From contig NZ_FMMP01000015.1 in assembly GCF_900095725.1 (NCBI RefSeq), positions 164,364 through 228,363 of the forward strand: DNA of 64,000 nucleotides. Reading direction: 5' to 3'. Below the pieces are notes generated by a model, which was given only the letters and a program-made list of their open reading frames with translations, was not told the origin of the DNA and ran no database searches. A program made the position numbers and the translations under genes. Position 1 is the first letter of the stretch, and each line of letters opens with the position of its first letter. Of the stretch, positions 42,675-50,647 are shown one piece after another. This stretch comes from Cellulosilyticum sp. I15G10I2. Its GTDB lineage: Bacteria; Bacillota; Clostridia; Lachnospirales; Cellulosilyticaceae.

Positions 42675-43772
42675 TTATAAAGGATTCAATAATGACCTGA
42701 CAAAGTCCGCGTTATTCCAAAGCGCACAGCCACCTTCTATCTCTCGTAGATGGTCTGGGCTGTTTTGGAGTTTGAAAAATAACTCTGACTTTAGCCCTTC
42801 TTTAAGAGAGACCTCATTTAAGTTTTGATCAGAATAGGGAGAGAAGGGACAGGGTTCAAGTCCACCCTCAGGGTTAATATGAAAAAATCCCCTGCCGGCA
42901 GCCAAGCATCCTCCAAAAGCTTCTTCACTTCCTGGAAAAGCAATAAATAAACTGTTAAACTTTGACCGATAATCTTCAAGTAGTGTCATTAAATTTACTC
43001 TTTGTTGGATAGAAATAACGCTGGCGGCATCCTCACTTGTATCCACTGGTACATACTCAACGTAGAAAAAGAGTTTTGCCCCCAATTTTTCATGAGTCTT
43101 AACAAAATCTGGAGCAGTCAAAGTCGAAAAGTTATCACGATTAATAGTAAAAGATAATCCAAAAAAAATGCCAGCCTCATCTAGCTGTTTCATCACTTCT
43201 GTCACTTTTTTATAAATACCCATCCCTCGTCTTGCATCTGTTTTAGCTGCATCTCCCTCAATACTCAAAATAGGGATAACATTTTTTAGTTTTTTAAGTT
43301 CATTAATTAATGTATCATTTAGAAACAGGCCATTTGTAAACACAGGGAAAATAATATGCTTATGGGCTTTTGCAGTTTGGAGGAATTCTGGTTTAACAAA
43401 AGGTTCACCCCCTGCTATAAGTGCCAGAGAGATACCTAGCTCACTCGCTTCCCCCACAATCTTATCAAATTTTTCTGAACTCATTTCGGAAGTATTATTA
43501 TGTTTAAAAACATGAGAATAGCACCCTTTGCATCTTAAGTTACATTTTCTTGTAATGCTTGCAATCATAAATGGAGGAACATGAATGCCTTGTTTTTCCC
43601 AAAAGGCTCTTTTATTAGATGCTTCACTTTGCCATTTGATGGATTGGAGAGCATAGGCAGTAAGAGACGGATGATGCGTAACGATTTTAAGTGCACCTTT
43701 AAACATATTCATAATAGAGTGATCTAGTTTAGTAATATAATTTTCATAAGCCATATTTTCAACTTCTTTCAA
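42675..43772 (-). CDS. Radical-SAM protein with SPASM-like C-terminus
   Basis: 365-residue radical-SAM enzyme. Cluster motif CNLRCKGCYSH (Cys77, Cys81, Cys84), ALIAGGEPFV (SAM-binding GGE), and C-terminal cysteines in GGCLAAGRGFFHINPEGGLEPCPF and GGCALW that resemble a SPASM/twitch auxiliary-cluster region. Such proteins modify peptides, anaerobically activate enzymes or make heme-like cofactors. No precursor peptide gene is visible next to it. Start is uncertain: TTG 43772 follows TAGGAAAC well; ATG 43754 has a weaker AGAAG. Monocistronic, divergent from hydE across a 406-bp gap. Confidence 0.88.
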   Translation of the reverse strand: MKEVENMAYENYITKLDHSIMNMFKGALKIVTHHPSLTAYALQSIKWQSEASNKRAFWEKQGIHVPPFMIASITRKCNLRCKGCYSHVFKHNNTSEMSSEKFDKIVGEASELGISLALIAGGEPFVKPEFLQTAKAHKHIIFPVFTNGLFLNDTLINELKKLKNVIPILSIEGDAAKTDARRGMGIYKKVTEVMKQLDEAGIFFGLSFTINRDNFSTLTAPDFVKTHEKLGAKLFFYVEYVPVDTSEDAASVISIQQRVNLMTLLEDYRSKFNSLFIAFPGSEEAFGGCLAAGRGFFHINPEGGLEPCPFSPYSDQNLNEVSLKEGLKSELFFKLQNSPDHLREIEGGCALWNNADFVRSLLNPL

Positions 43773-43862
43773 TAGTTTCCTAATTATAAATATTACACTA
43801 AATTATAAATATATCAATATTTAATAGATGTTTTTTATTATAAATTTGATTAGCAAATGGAT

Positions 43863-43950
43863 GTTAAGTATAAAAGGTATTTATTCTGAGCGACATGGCC
43901 CTTAAGAAGGGTTGGCGGTATATGGCGTAATGAATTTACCGTACTTTAAC
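43863..43950 (+). ncRNA. Candidate structured RNA upstream of hydE
   Basis: Nested pairing: GTTAAGTA (43863-43870) with TACTTTAAC (43942-43950); GGTATTTATT (43876-43885) with AATGAATTTACC (43929-43940); apical hairpin CCCTT-AAG-AAGGG (43899-43911). The GC-rich single-stranded segment GAGCGACATGG and TTGGCGGTATATGGCG stands out in AT-rich surroundings, as riboswitch cores do. It matches no class I know. Confidence 0.4.
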
Positions 43951-44069
43951 ACTTGAAACAGATAGATTTATAACTTATAATAAAGACACCCTTTAATAGG
44001 TCAAATAATTAACAAAGTGTAACGCTATTTATAAAAAGCTGCATATAAAAATAGTACAGAGAAACAACA

Positions 44070-44120
44070 TGTAGACTTTAGTTATTCATCACTTATTATT
44101 GGGAATAACTAAAGTTTACA
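44070..44120 (+). promoter_or_regulatory. 18-bp leader hairpin before hydE
   Basis: TGTAGACTTTAGTTATTC (44070-44087) pairs with GAATAACTAAAGTTTACA (44103-44120), one G-U, 15-nt loop, 58 bp before the ATG. No T-run follows, so it is not a simple terminator. Confidence 0.6.
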
Positions 44121-44178
44121 GATGTGAAATCTATACATATCAAAAAGATATAGCATTATTTAGAGAAAGGTGCTGACT

Positions 44179-45216
44179 ATGAACATACAATTAATCAAAA
44201 AAGCAGAAGAAACACATATTTTAACGAAAGAAGAACTCGTATGCTTGCTTAAAGATGACAGTATTAATGAAGAACTTTTTAAAGCAGCAGATAGAGTCAG
44301 AAAGAAATACATGGGAGATGAAGTCCACTTAAGAGGTATTATTGAGTTCTCTAACAAATGTAAAAGGGATTGTCTATACTGCGGCTTAAGAGCATCTAAT
44401 AAGAATGTGGAAAGATATAGACTTATGCCGGATGAAATTATAGAACTTGCTAAAAAAGCAGTTGGTTATGGTTATAAGACTGTGGTTATGCAATCAGGAG
44501 AAGACGCGTATTATACAGTAGATCGACTTAAATACATCATAACGACGCTCAAAGAATTTGGGATAGCAGTTACTTTATCTTTAGGAGAAAAAACTTATGA
44601 TGAGTATAAAGCCTATAAAGAAGCTGGTGCAGATAGATATCTTCTTAGAATAGAAACAACAGACAAAGCATTATATGAAGCACTAGATCCGGGAATGAAA
44701 CATGAAGACCGCATAAGATGCCTTAAAGACCTTAAGGCGCTTGGCTATGAGGTGGGAACAGGCTGCTTAGTAGGCCTGCCTAATCAAACGATAGAGTCTA
44801 TAGCAGATGATATACTATTTTTTAAAGAAATAGATGCAGATATGATCGGATTAGGACCGTTTATCCCAAATGATGACACGCCGCTAAAGGGTGCAGAAGC
44901 TGGAGACTTTACAATGAGTCTCAAGGTAATGGCGCTGGTAAGACTTTTACTTCCAGATGTCAACATACCAGCAACTACAGCGATGGAGACGCTGAACAAA
45001 CAAGGCAGAATGATTGCCCTCCAAAGTGGTGCCAATATCGTTATGCCTAATGTAACAGAAGGTGACTACAGAAAGATGTATGCACTTTATCCAGGGAAGA
45101 TCTGTGTGAATGATACACCAGGTCACTGTTTTAACTGTATTACAGGAAAAATAAAGTCTATCGGAAGAACTGTATCAAATTCTAAAGGATCAAGAGTTAA
45201 GAAGGCTAATCGTTAG
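44179..45216 (+). CDS. hydE: [FeFe]-hydrogenase maturase HydE-like radical-SAM protein
   Basis: 345-residue radical-SAM protein closely resembling HydE, which helps build the dithiolate/diiron subcluster of [FeFe]-hydrogenase. Cluster motif NKCKRDCLYCGLR (Cys61, Cys65, Cys68), IIEFSNKC, MQSGEDAYY, GLPNQT, and IGLGPFIPNDDTPL. Related PylB/BioB-like methylornithine enzymes are an alternative, but the LRGIIEFSN and GPFIPN segments favour HydE. ATG 44179 follows AGAAAGGTGC. HydF, HydG and hydrogenase genes are not in the window. The last 11 bp overlap the converging AraC gene. Confidence 0.9.
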   Translation: MNIQLIKKAEETHILTKEELVCLLKDDSINEELFKAADRVRKKYMGDEVHLRGIIEFSNKCKRDCLYCGLRASNKNVERYRLMPDEIIELAKKAVGYGYKTVVMQSGEDAYYTVDRLKYIITTLKEFGIAVTLSLGEKTYDEYKAYKEAGADRYLLRIETTDKALYEALDPGMKHEDRIRCLKDLKALGYEVGTGCLVGLPNQTIESIADDILFFKEIDADMIGLGPFIPNDDTPLKGAEAGDFTMSLKVMALVRLLLPDVNIPATTAMETLNKQGRMIALQSGANIVMPNVTEGDYRKMYALYPGKICVNDTPGHCFNCITGKIKSIGRTVSNSKGSRVKKANR

Positions 45217-46054
45217 GGTTTTCCAACCGGTCGCGATATGTTCTTGGAGACATGCCGTAGTGTTTTTTAAAGATGTTAGAGAATAAAAAGGGATCGCCAT
45301 ATCCTATGGAATTAGATATTTCGTTAATAGATAAGTTAGAGCTTGTGAGTAAATCACAGGCTTTTTTTAGTCTAAAACTAACAACATAGTTTTGTGGCGA
45401 AATATTAAGCGTATTTGAGAAAAGTTTAGAAAGATACTTGCGGTCAATCCCAACATAGTTTGCAATTTCTTGTATGGTTATTTTGCGGGAATAATTAGTA
45501 TCTATAAATTCAATCGCTTGCTTAATGTATAAATCCTGGGGTTTAGAAGAATTCTTTTCGAGATTATCTGAACAAGACCCTTCTATAATAAGTGATAGGA
45601 GATTATAGAAGGCGCTAAGTGACTTAAGATCCATAGATTTTTCACAATTAATTGCATCGAATATAGCCTGGAAGCATGCATTCATACGATCTTCATCGGT
45701 AGATTTAAAGAGTGGGTGTTCGGCAGTCAAATGGGCGCGTTTTAAGTAGCTTTCAGCATGAAGTCCGTTAAAGGCAACCCAGGAGTAATTCCACGCCTCT
45801 TCGGAGATTGGATGGTAGGAGGCTACAACGTTTGGGCATATCAAAAAGCCTTCTCCTTTTGAAACGGAGTAGGTAGTATCACCGGCTTTAAAGATGCCGT
45901 GACCGCTATGTATGTAGTGGAGTTTATAATGATCTTTAATACCAGGGCCCCAGGAAAAATTATTTTCACAGTCTCCAGTCCCACAGTAGTAGAGTTTCAT
46001 ATCAAGGTTTAATTCTAGATTAATGTGTTCATTTTTAGGTTTAAAACAAATCAT
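45206..46054 (-). CDS. AraC-family transcription regulator
   Basis: 282-residue regulator: N-terminal cupin-type AraC-binding domain (KDHYKLHYIHSGHGIFKAGDTTYSV; YSWVAFNGLHAESYL) and C-terminal HTH pair (TIQEIANYVGIDRKYLSKLFSN; INEISNSIGYGDPFLFSNIFKKHYG). The pattern is that of MsmR/RafR-type sugar-responsive activators, so an alpha-galactoside or other sugar locus would be expected, yet none is adjacent. It ends 11 bp inside the hydE 3' end and is divergent from the aldo/keto reductase at 46242. Confidence 0.92.
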   Translation of the reverse strand: MICFKPKNEHINLELNLDMKLYYCGTGDCENNFSWGPGIKDHYKLHYIHSGHGIFKAGDTTYSVSKGEGFLICPNVVASYHPISEEAWNYSWVAFNGLHAESYLKRAHLTAEHPLFKSTDEDRMNACFQAIFDAINCEKSMDLKSLSAFYNLLSLIIEGSCSDNLEKNSSKPQDLYIKQAIEFIDTNYSRKITIQEIANYVGIDRKYLSKLFSNTLNISPQNYVVSFRLKKACDLLTSSNLSINEISNSIGYGDPFLFSNIFKKHYGMSPRTYRDRLENPND

Positions 46055-46241
46055 AGTGTAATCTCCTGATTATAGATAGACATAAGACATTATACCATTT
46101 TTTTCAGTCATTATGAAATGGATACTTTTTAAATAGGGTGTAGAATGGATAATATAAGAACATTTATATACTAGCTGAGGCAACATAGGACTTATACGAA
46201 GTTAAAGGGGTGTAAAATTTTAGAAAAGGGGAATAAAATCT

Positions 46242-47372
46242 ATGAGATATCGTAAATTTGGCAATACTGGGGAAAGTGTGTCTGTTTTAGGGTTTGGCTG
46301 TATGAGGTTGCCTGAGATGGAATTGAATGGGAAGTGGTATATCGATGAAGATAAGGCATTACCTCTACTTTTTAGGGCTTATGAAGAAGGCGTTAACTAT
46401 TTTGATTCGGCACCTTATTATTGCCATAAAAATAGTGAGTATGCTATGGGTAAAGCCCTAAAAAGTGTTAGAGATAAAGTGATGATGACCACAAAGCTGC
46501 CGTTTGAAGTGATCGCATCACCCGCTGATTTTAGAAAAACGTTGGAGAATAGTCTAACTAAAATAGGTACCGATTATATTGATTTTTATCATTTGTGGGG
46601 CATTAATAAAGGTTCTTTGCAGACCATTGAAAAATATAACCTTTTTAATGAAGCCAGGAAAGCAAAGGATGAGGGCTTGGTAAGGCATATGTGCTTTTCT
46701 TTTCATGATGTCCCTGAAAATATGATTGATATGATAGATGCAGGAGAGGGGATCCTTGAAACAGTGCTATGTCAGTATAACTTGCTGGATAGGTCGAATG
46801 AAAAGTCTATTGCATATGCAAAGTCTAAAGGATATGGCGTAGCGGCTATGGGGCCAGTAGCGGGGGGAAGGCTTTCGGCACCAACAGAGCTCTATAAAAA
46901 GCTTACAGGAAAAGCATCTATGGCAACGTATGAACTGGCGTTAAGGTTTGTACTCGGCAATGAAGATATATCCCTTGCGCTTTCGGGGATGGAGAATATG
47001 GATATGCTCGAGAAAAATCTCGCTATTGCAGATCTTGCAACCTATATGACCAGGGCAGACTGGGATCAAGTCGGTGTGGCAATGGAAGAGGTTAAAAAGT
47101 TTTCAGAACTTTACTGCACAGGATGCAACTACTGCCAGCCTTGTCCAGAAAATATCATTATTCCTAAGCTATTTAATATGTATACGTACCATAATGTTTA
47201 CGGACTGACAGTAACTGCAAAAAGTGAATTCGAAAATTATAAGAAAAATACTAAGAATAGCGCTATGCCAGAGGCTTGTATTGACTGTGGTTTATGTGAA
47301 GAGAAATGTCCACAGCATCTCAATATAAGAAGTGAAATGAAGCGGGTAGTTGAAGTTTTAGAAGCACTTTAA
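46242..47372 (+). CDS. Aldo/keto reductase with C-terminal 4Fe-4S domain
   Basis: 376-residue oxidoreductase. TIM-barrel AKR domain (1-280) with the catalytic tetrad Asp55 and Tyr60 (FDSAPYY), Lys85 (TTKLPF) and His117 (FYHLWG). A C-terminal ferredoxin-like domain carries CTGCNYCQPCP and CIDCGLCEEKCPQ. This architecture is common in anaerobic Clostridia and Bacteroidetes; physiological substrates are mostly unknown. The Fe-S domain suggests exchange of electrons with ferredoxin. Start ATG follows AAAAGGGGAAT. Confidence 0.92.
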   Translation: MRYRKFGNTGESVSVLGFGCMRLPEMELNGKWYIDEDKALPLLFRAYEEGVNYFDSAPYYCHKNSEYAMGKALKSVRDKVMMTTKLPFEVIASPADFRKTLENSLTKIGTDYIDFYHLWGINKGSLQTIEKYNLFNEARKAKDEGLVRHMCFSFHDVPENMIDMIDAGEGILETVLCQYNLLDRSNEKSIAYAKSKGYGVAAMGPVAGGRLSAPTELYKKLTGKASMATYELALRFVLGNEDISLALSGMENMDMLEKNLAIADLATYMTRADWDQVGVAMEEVKKFSELYCTGCNYCQPCPENIIIPKLFNMYTYHNVYGLTVTAKSEFENYKKNTKNSAMPEACIDCGLCEEKCPQHLNIRSEMKRVVEVLEAL

Positions 47373-47449
47373 TAGGGTTATTGTATTACCAGCTTAGGTG
47401 GCGTACAATATAAGGAATAAAAGCTGCGGTATTTAAAAGGGGGCGTACT

Positions 47450-48436
47450 GTGATTAAGCCTAAAGTATTGATTGCTTCGAGGATATCTAAAGAAGCAGAA
47501 GCTTACATTGGTACTTATTGTGACTATGAAAGATGGGAAGGGCCCAGACAAATTCCACAAGAGGTATTATTTGAAAAACTACAGGATAAAGAGGGCGCTA
47601 TACTTACTGGTATTCCTGTTAATGAAGAGCTGCTTAGCCATGCGCCTAAGTTAAGAGTAGCCAGTAATGTGTCAGTTGGATACAACAACTTTGATATTAA
47701 GGCGATGAAAGCCAGGGGGATTATAGGAACTAACACCCCAGGTGTATTAGAAAATACGGTAGCAGACTTAGTAATGGGACTGATGCTTGCTACAGCTCGG
47801 CGCATTTCTGAGCTTGATCACTATGTAAAGGCTGGCAGATGGAAAAGGGAAGATAATAAAAATCTATTTGGACTGGATGTATATGGCACAACACTTGGCA
47901 TTATTGGCATGGGCAGAATAGGAGAAGCGATAGCTAAAAGGGCTAAGTTCGGTTTTGATATGGAAGTGCGCTATTATAATAGAACCAGAAAATACGAAGC
48001 AGAAAAGCATTTAGGCGTAGTATACAGTGACTTTGAAACACTTCTAAAAACCAGCGACTTTGTCGTACTGATTGTGCCGCTTACGGAAGATACATACCAT
48101 ATGATAGGCACAAAGGAATTTGCTCTAATGAAAGAGAGTGCTTTTTTCATTAATGCTTCCCGCGGCCAGACGGTGGATGAAGAGGCGCTGATCAGGGCAC
48201 TGGAGAATAAAGAACTATTAGGAGCAGGGCTGGATGTTTTTGAAACAGAACCTGTTCAACCAGATAATCCTCTGCTTAGGCTGCCAAATGTTATAACAGT
48301 TCCTCATATAGGTTCATCAACCGAAAAGACGCGCAGGTGCATGGCAATGACAGCTGCAAAAAATTTAGTGGCAGCACTTCAAGGAGATATAACAGATAGC
48401 TGTGTGCCAGAATTAAGGAGGAAAGGCAGTCGTTAG
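47450..48436 (+). CDS. D-isomer-specific 2-hydroxyacid dehydrogenase
   Basis: 328-residue NAD(P)-dependent 2-hydroxyacid dehydrogenase, most like glyoxylate/hydroxypyruvate reductase (GyaR). Rossmann motif GIIGMGRIGEAI (150-161), catalytic Arg238 (NASRGQTVDE), Glu267 (DVFETEP) and His286 (VPHIGSS). The YNRTR loop after the second strand suggests NADP preference. It uses a GTG start at 47450 after AAAAGGGGGCG. It lies 77 bp after the AKR gene on the same strand; whether they share a transcript is unclear. Confidence 0.92.
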   Translation: MIKPKVLIASRISKEAEAYIGTYCDYERWEGPRQIPQEVLFEKLQDKEGAILTGIPVNEELLSHAPKLRVASNVSVGYNNFDIKAMKARGIIGTNTPGVLENTVADLVMGLMLATARRISELDHYVKAGRWKREDNKNLFGLDVYGTTLGIIGMGRIGEAIAKRAKFGFDMEVRYYNRTRKYEAEKHLGVVYSDFETLLKTSDFVVLIVPLTEDTYHMIGTKEFALMKESAFFINASRGQTVDEEALIRALENKELLGAGLDVFETEPVQPDNPLLRLPNVITVPHIGSSTEKTRRCMAMTAAKNLVAALQGDITDSCVPELRRKGSR

Positions 48437-48506
48437 AGGCTATCCCGGGCGTTGTATAGTCTTTAAGTGACGAGGGGTATACTTTTAAGACGGTCTCAGA
48501 ACTTTT

Positions 48507-48536
48507 AAGCTATCAGCGGCAACGTTGATAGCTTTT
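48507..48536 (+). terminator. Terminator after 2-hydroxyacid dehydrogenase
   Basis: AAGCTATCAGCG-GCAA-CGTTGATAGCTT stem (one mismatch) and a T-run. Confidence 0.9.
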
Positions 48537-48568
48537 TTAACTTAGATGATAGAGTCCTAGCTAGGCGA

Positions 48569-49201
48569 TTAGGCAAGTTCCTTTATAAAAAAATGTGTAT
48601 CACTTCCAGTATATTCTTTAAAACCCATTTTCCTAAGATACTGAATATGCTTTTCATTAGATGAAAAACATACTAGCTTGGAAAAACCATGTTTTAAAAA
48701 GTAGTCTTTTTTAGTTTCATAAATATAGGTTCCTATTTTAAAGTCTCTATACTCTGGGGTTACAAAATCAAGTTCAACTTTAAGTGTATTTTCATCATAA
48801 CGTGAACCTAAAAAAATACCTGCAGGCACAGTATTTCTTAAAATATAAAAACTAATTTCGGCGCTTTCAAAGTTAAATCCAGAAGTATTCATATATTTTT
48901 GAATGCCTTCTTGATAGAATTCTAAGAAATAGTTAAAGTACAAAGAAGCAGTTAGAAGTGGAATAAGCTTAAAATATTCTTTTGAACCATAGATTTTAAC
49001 AAGATAATAAATATTAATAATAGCAATACCTATATTCATAAAAGCTACAGGCAATGCGCCTATTAAAAAACCATAAATTGCAAAAATACTAGAACCTAGC
49101 AGATTAATCCACCTTAATTTTATAATAGAGCTCATGAGCAGGGATATAAGCACAATAAATGAAGCTAAATAACCTATCCACTCAAGTAATACATCATTCA
49201 T
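48569..49201 (-). CDS. YgjV-like membrane domain fused to GNAT-like domain
   Basis: 210-residue two-part protein. Residues 1-70 hold three membrane helices of the YgjV type (EWIGYLASFIVLISLLM, LLGSSIFAIYGFLIGALPVA, AIINIYYLVKIY). Residues 115-208 resemble an acetyltransferase (GNAT) domain: FLGSRYDENTLKVELDFVTPEYR, a KIGTYIYETKKDYFLKHG helix replacing the usual acetyl-CoA loop, and YLRKMGFKEY at the end. The canonical Q/RxxGxG/A loop is only partly kept (RDFKIGT), so CoA binding is uncertain. Strong GGAAGGAG ribosome site. Monocistronic. Function is unknown. Confidence 0.78.
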   Translation of the reverse strand: MNDVLLEWIGYLASFIVLISLLMSSIIKLRWINLLGSSIFAIYGFLIGALPVAFMNIGIAIINIYYLVKIYGSKEYFKLIPLLTASLYFNYFLEFYQEGIQKYMNTSGFNFESAEISFYILRNTVPAGIFLGSRYDENTLKVELDFVTPEYRDFKIGTYIYETKKDYFLKHGFSKLVCFSSNEKHIQYLRKMGFKEYTGSDTHFFIKELA

Positions 49202-49320
49202 AGAAGTACTCCTTCCAAAAACATAATAATGTTATTATATCACAAAACTTAGATTTAAAATCCTTATTTAGAGTTTAAAAGAGAATCAAGAGGCATCGGG
49301 TGAAAATAATAATGGGTGAA

Positions 49321-49385
49321 TTGATATAATCAATAATATAATTAATATATTTGATATATTTAAGTATATTTATTGAATATATCAA
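49321..49385. promoter_or_regulatory. TTGATATA repeats upstream of DUF2089 operon
   Basis: TTGAT-ATA-ATCAA (49321-49333) is a perfect dyad, and TTGATATATT (49351-49360) pairs with AATATATCAA (49376-49385). A further TTTGATAT lies at 49407-49414. The repeated, spaced TTGATATA motif upstream of a zinc-ribbon regulator suggests an autoregulatory operator cluster. Confidence 0.45.
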
Positions 49386-49452
49386 GTTTTATATTGAATA
49401 ATTTCATTTGATATGCTATATTATTACTAAGAAAATGAAAGGAGAGGAGAAG

Positions 49453-49836
49453 TTGGCTTATAAAGTTATTAATAAGTGCCCTGTGTGTCAAGGCAAGCTT
49501 ACAATTAGAAAGCTGGAATGCAAAAAGTGTAGTACAATTATAGAAAATCATTTTGAAATGTCCAAGTTTGATTATTTAACAAGCGAACAAATAAATTTTA
49601 TTGAAGTTTTCCTTAAAAACCGAGGAAATATCAAAGACGTAGAAAAAGAACTTGGAATTTCATACCCTACGGTAAGAGCAAAACTTGACGAGGTGATATC
49701 AGCTCTAGGGCATAACGTAACAGCACCTCCCACTGTTGATAAAAAACGTGTGATAGATATGCTCGATCGAGGTGAGATTACCAGTGATGAGGCAATCAAG
49801 ATGTTAAATGGAGAAAAAATAAGGAGGGAATTATAA
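49453..49836 (+). CDS. DUF2089 zinc-ribbon regulator, TTG start
   Basis: 127-residue DUF2089 protein, like B. subtilis YvlA-region regulators. N-terminal zinc ribbon CPVC...CKKC (Cys9, Cys12, Cys23, Cys26), then a DNA-binding helix-turn-helix (NIKDVEKELGISYPTVRAKLDEVI) and a short SHOCT-like tail MLDRGEITSDEAIKML. The start is TTG at 49453, 4 bp after GGAGAGGAG; no ATG gives a better fit. Its stop overlaps the next start by one base. It probably autoregulates this envelope-related operon through the upstream TTGATATA repeats. Confidence 0.88.
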   Translation: MAYKVINKCPVCQGKLTIRKLECKKCSTIIENHFEMSKFDYLTSEQINFIEVFLKNRGNIKDVEKELGISYPTVRAKLDEVISALGHNVTAPPTVDKKRVIDMLDRGEITSDEAIKMLNGEKIRREL

Positions 49837-50216
49837 TGAGTGATGAAGTATTAAAAATTTTAAAAATGGTTGAAGACGGTAAGATTACCGCTGATAAAGC
49901 GCAATTACTTATTGAATCAATTAATAATAAAAGTGCTATGGAAACACCTGCGGTTTCGGATAATGATATTATGAACAAAATGCTTAAGATAAAGGTAAAT
50001 TCTGATAATGGAGATAATGTAGATGTCAAGATCCCGGTTAAGCTCATTAAAACAACGCTTAAAGCATTAGGAAAGATTCCTATAGATAAGCATGTTGATG
50101 GCATGGATAAAATAGATTTTAATCTTATCTCAGAGGCAATTGATAATGGCCTTTGCGGGAAAATAGTAGATGTACACAGTGCAAATGGGGATATTGTTGA
50201 GGTTGTTATAGAATAG
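49836..50216 (+). CDS. SHOCT-like domain protein
   Basis: 126-residue cytoplasmic protein. The N-terminus VLKILKMVEDGKITADKAQLLIESI is the SHOCT-like helix-turn-helix pair seen in YvlB N-termini; the rest (MLKIKVNSDNGDNVDVKIPVKLI...) is a beta-rich domain. Its function is unknown, but such proteins often lie in operons that respond to cell-envelope stress. Overlaps the DUF2089 stop by one base, so translation is coupled. Confidence 0.8.
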   Translation: MSDEVLKILKMVEDGKITADKAQLLIESINNKSAMETPAVSDNDIMNKMLKIKVNSDNGDNVDVKIPVKLIKTTLKALGKIPIDKHVDGMDKIDFNLISEAIDNGLCGKIVDVHSANGDIVEVVIE

Positions 50217-50230
50217 CGAGGACGTACCTG

Positions 50231-50482
50231 ATGAGAATTTATATTAAAGAGGATAAAAATATAATTTTTATTCCTATTCCTTTAGTACTTTTAAAAGCGG
50301 TTTTTTCTATAATGGAAATGCCTATTGTAAAAAGACACATACCTGAAAGGAAACGGTACATTATTCAAGATATTAATTTTAATCAACTTAAGCAATGTGT
50401 TGATATGCTGAAAGAATATAAAGGATTAAAACTAGTAGATATCAAAGATAGTAAGGGGAATCGCATAAAAATCACCATCTGA
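50231..50482 (+). CDS. Hypothetical 83-residue protein of DUF2089 operon
   Basis: Not recognised with confidence. It has a hydrophobic N-terminal patch (IIFIPIPLVLLKAVFSIM) too short for a clear span, then a basic stretch (KRHIPERKRYII) and a C-terminal alpha-beta segment (LKEYKGLKLVDIKDSKGNRIKITI) that echoes the C-terminal VDVHSANGDIVEVVI of the preceding gene. The two may therefore be related halves of one fold. Start ATG follows GAGGACGTACC. It is the last gene of the operon. Confidence 0.7.
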   Translation: MRIYIKEDKNIIFIPIPLVLLKAVFSIMEMPIVKRHIPERKRYIIQDINFNQLKQCVDMLKEYKGLKLVDIKDSKGNRIKITI

Positions 50483-50492
50483 AAATCTATAT

Positions 50493-50537
50493 AAAGAGCG
50501 GAAGTTTCACAGCGATAGGAAACCAAGCTCTTTTTTT
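50493..50537 (+). terminator. Terminator after DUF2089 operon
   Basis: AAAGAGC / GCTCTTT with inner GTTTC / GAAAC, and a run of seven T. Confidence 0.8.
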
Positions 50538-50560
50538 GTGTTTAATTTAAGCTAAAAAGA

Positions 50561-50615
50561 GAGGACCCTATAAAGGATCAGCTATAAAGCCTTTGCAGCA
50601 ATGCTTTATAGGGTG
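50561..50615 (-). terminator. Terminator after the histidine kinase operon
   Basis: ACCCTATAAAG (50565-50575) pairs with CTTTATAGGGT (50604-50614). A second CTATAAAGC (50582-50590) can pair with the same 3' arm, so two hairpins compete. On the minus strand a CTCTCTTTTT tract follows. Confidence 0.65.
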
Positions 50616-50647
50616 CTAAGTAGCCAGCTAAAATATCAGACTGGAAG

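Larger units (their letters stand above)
43773..44178. other. Long structured intergenic region upstream of hydE
   Basis: 406 bp without a gene. It contains a folded element (43863-43950), a perfect 18-bp hairpin (44070-44120), and AT-rich DNA. I found no ORF with a ribosome site. Confidence 0.6.

Noticed and set aside
40500-43700. CRISPR array, tRNA or rRNA genes
   Set aside because: Checked here and throughout the window: no regularly spaced repeats, no cloverleaf with TTCGA arm and no rRNA signature sequences were found.
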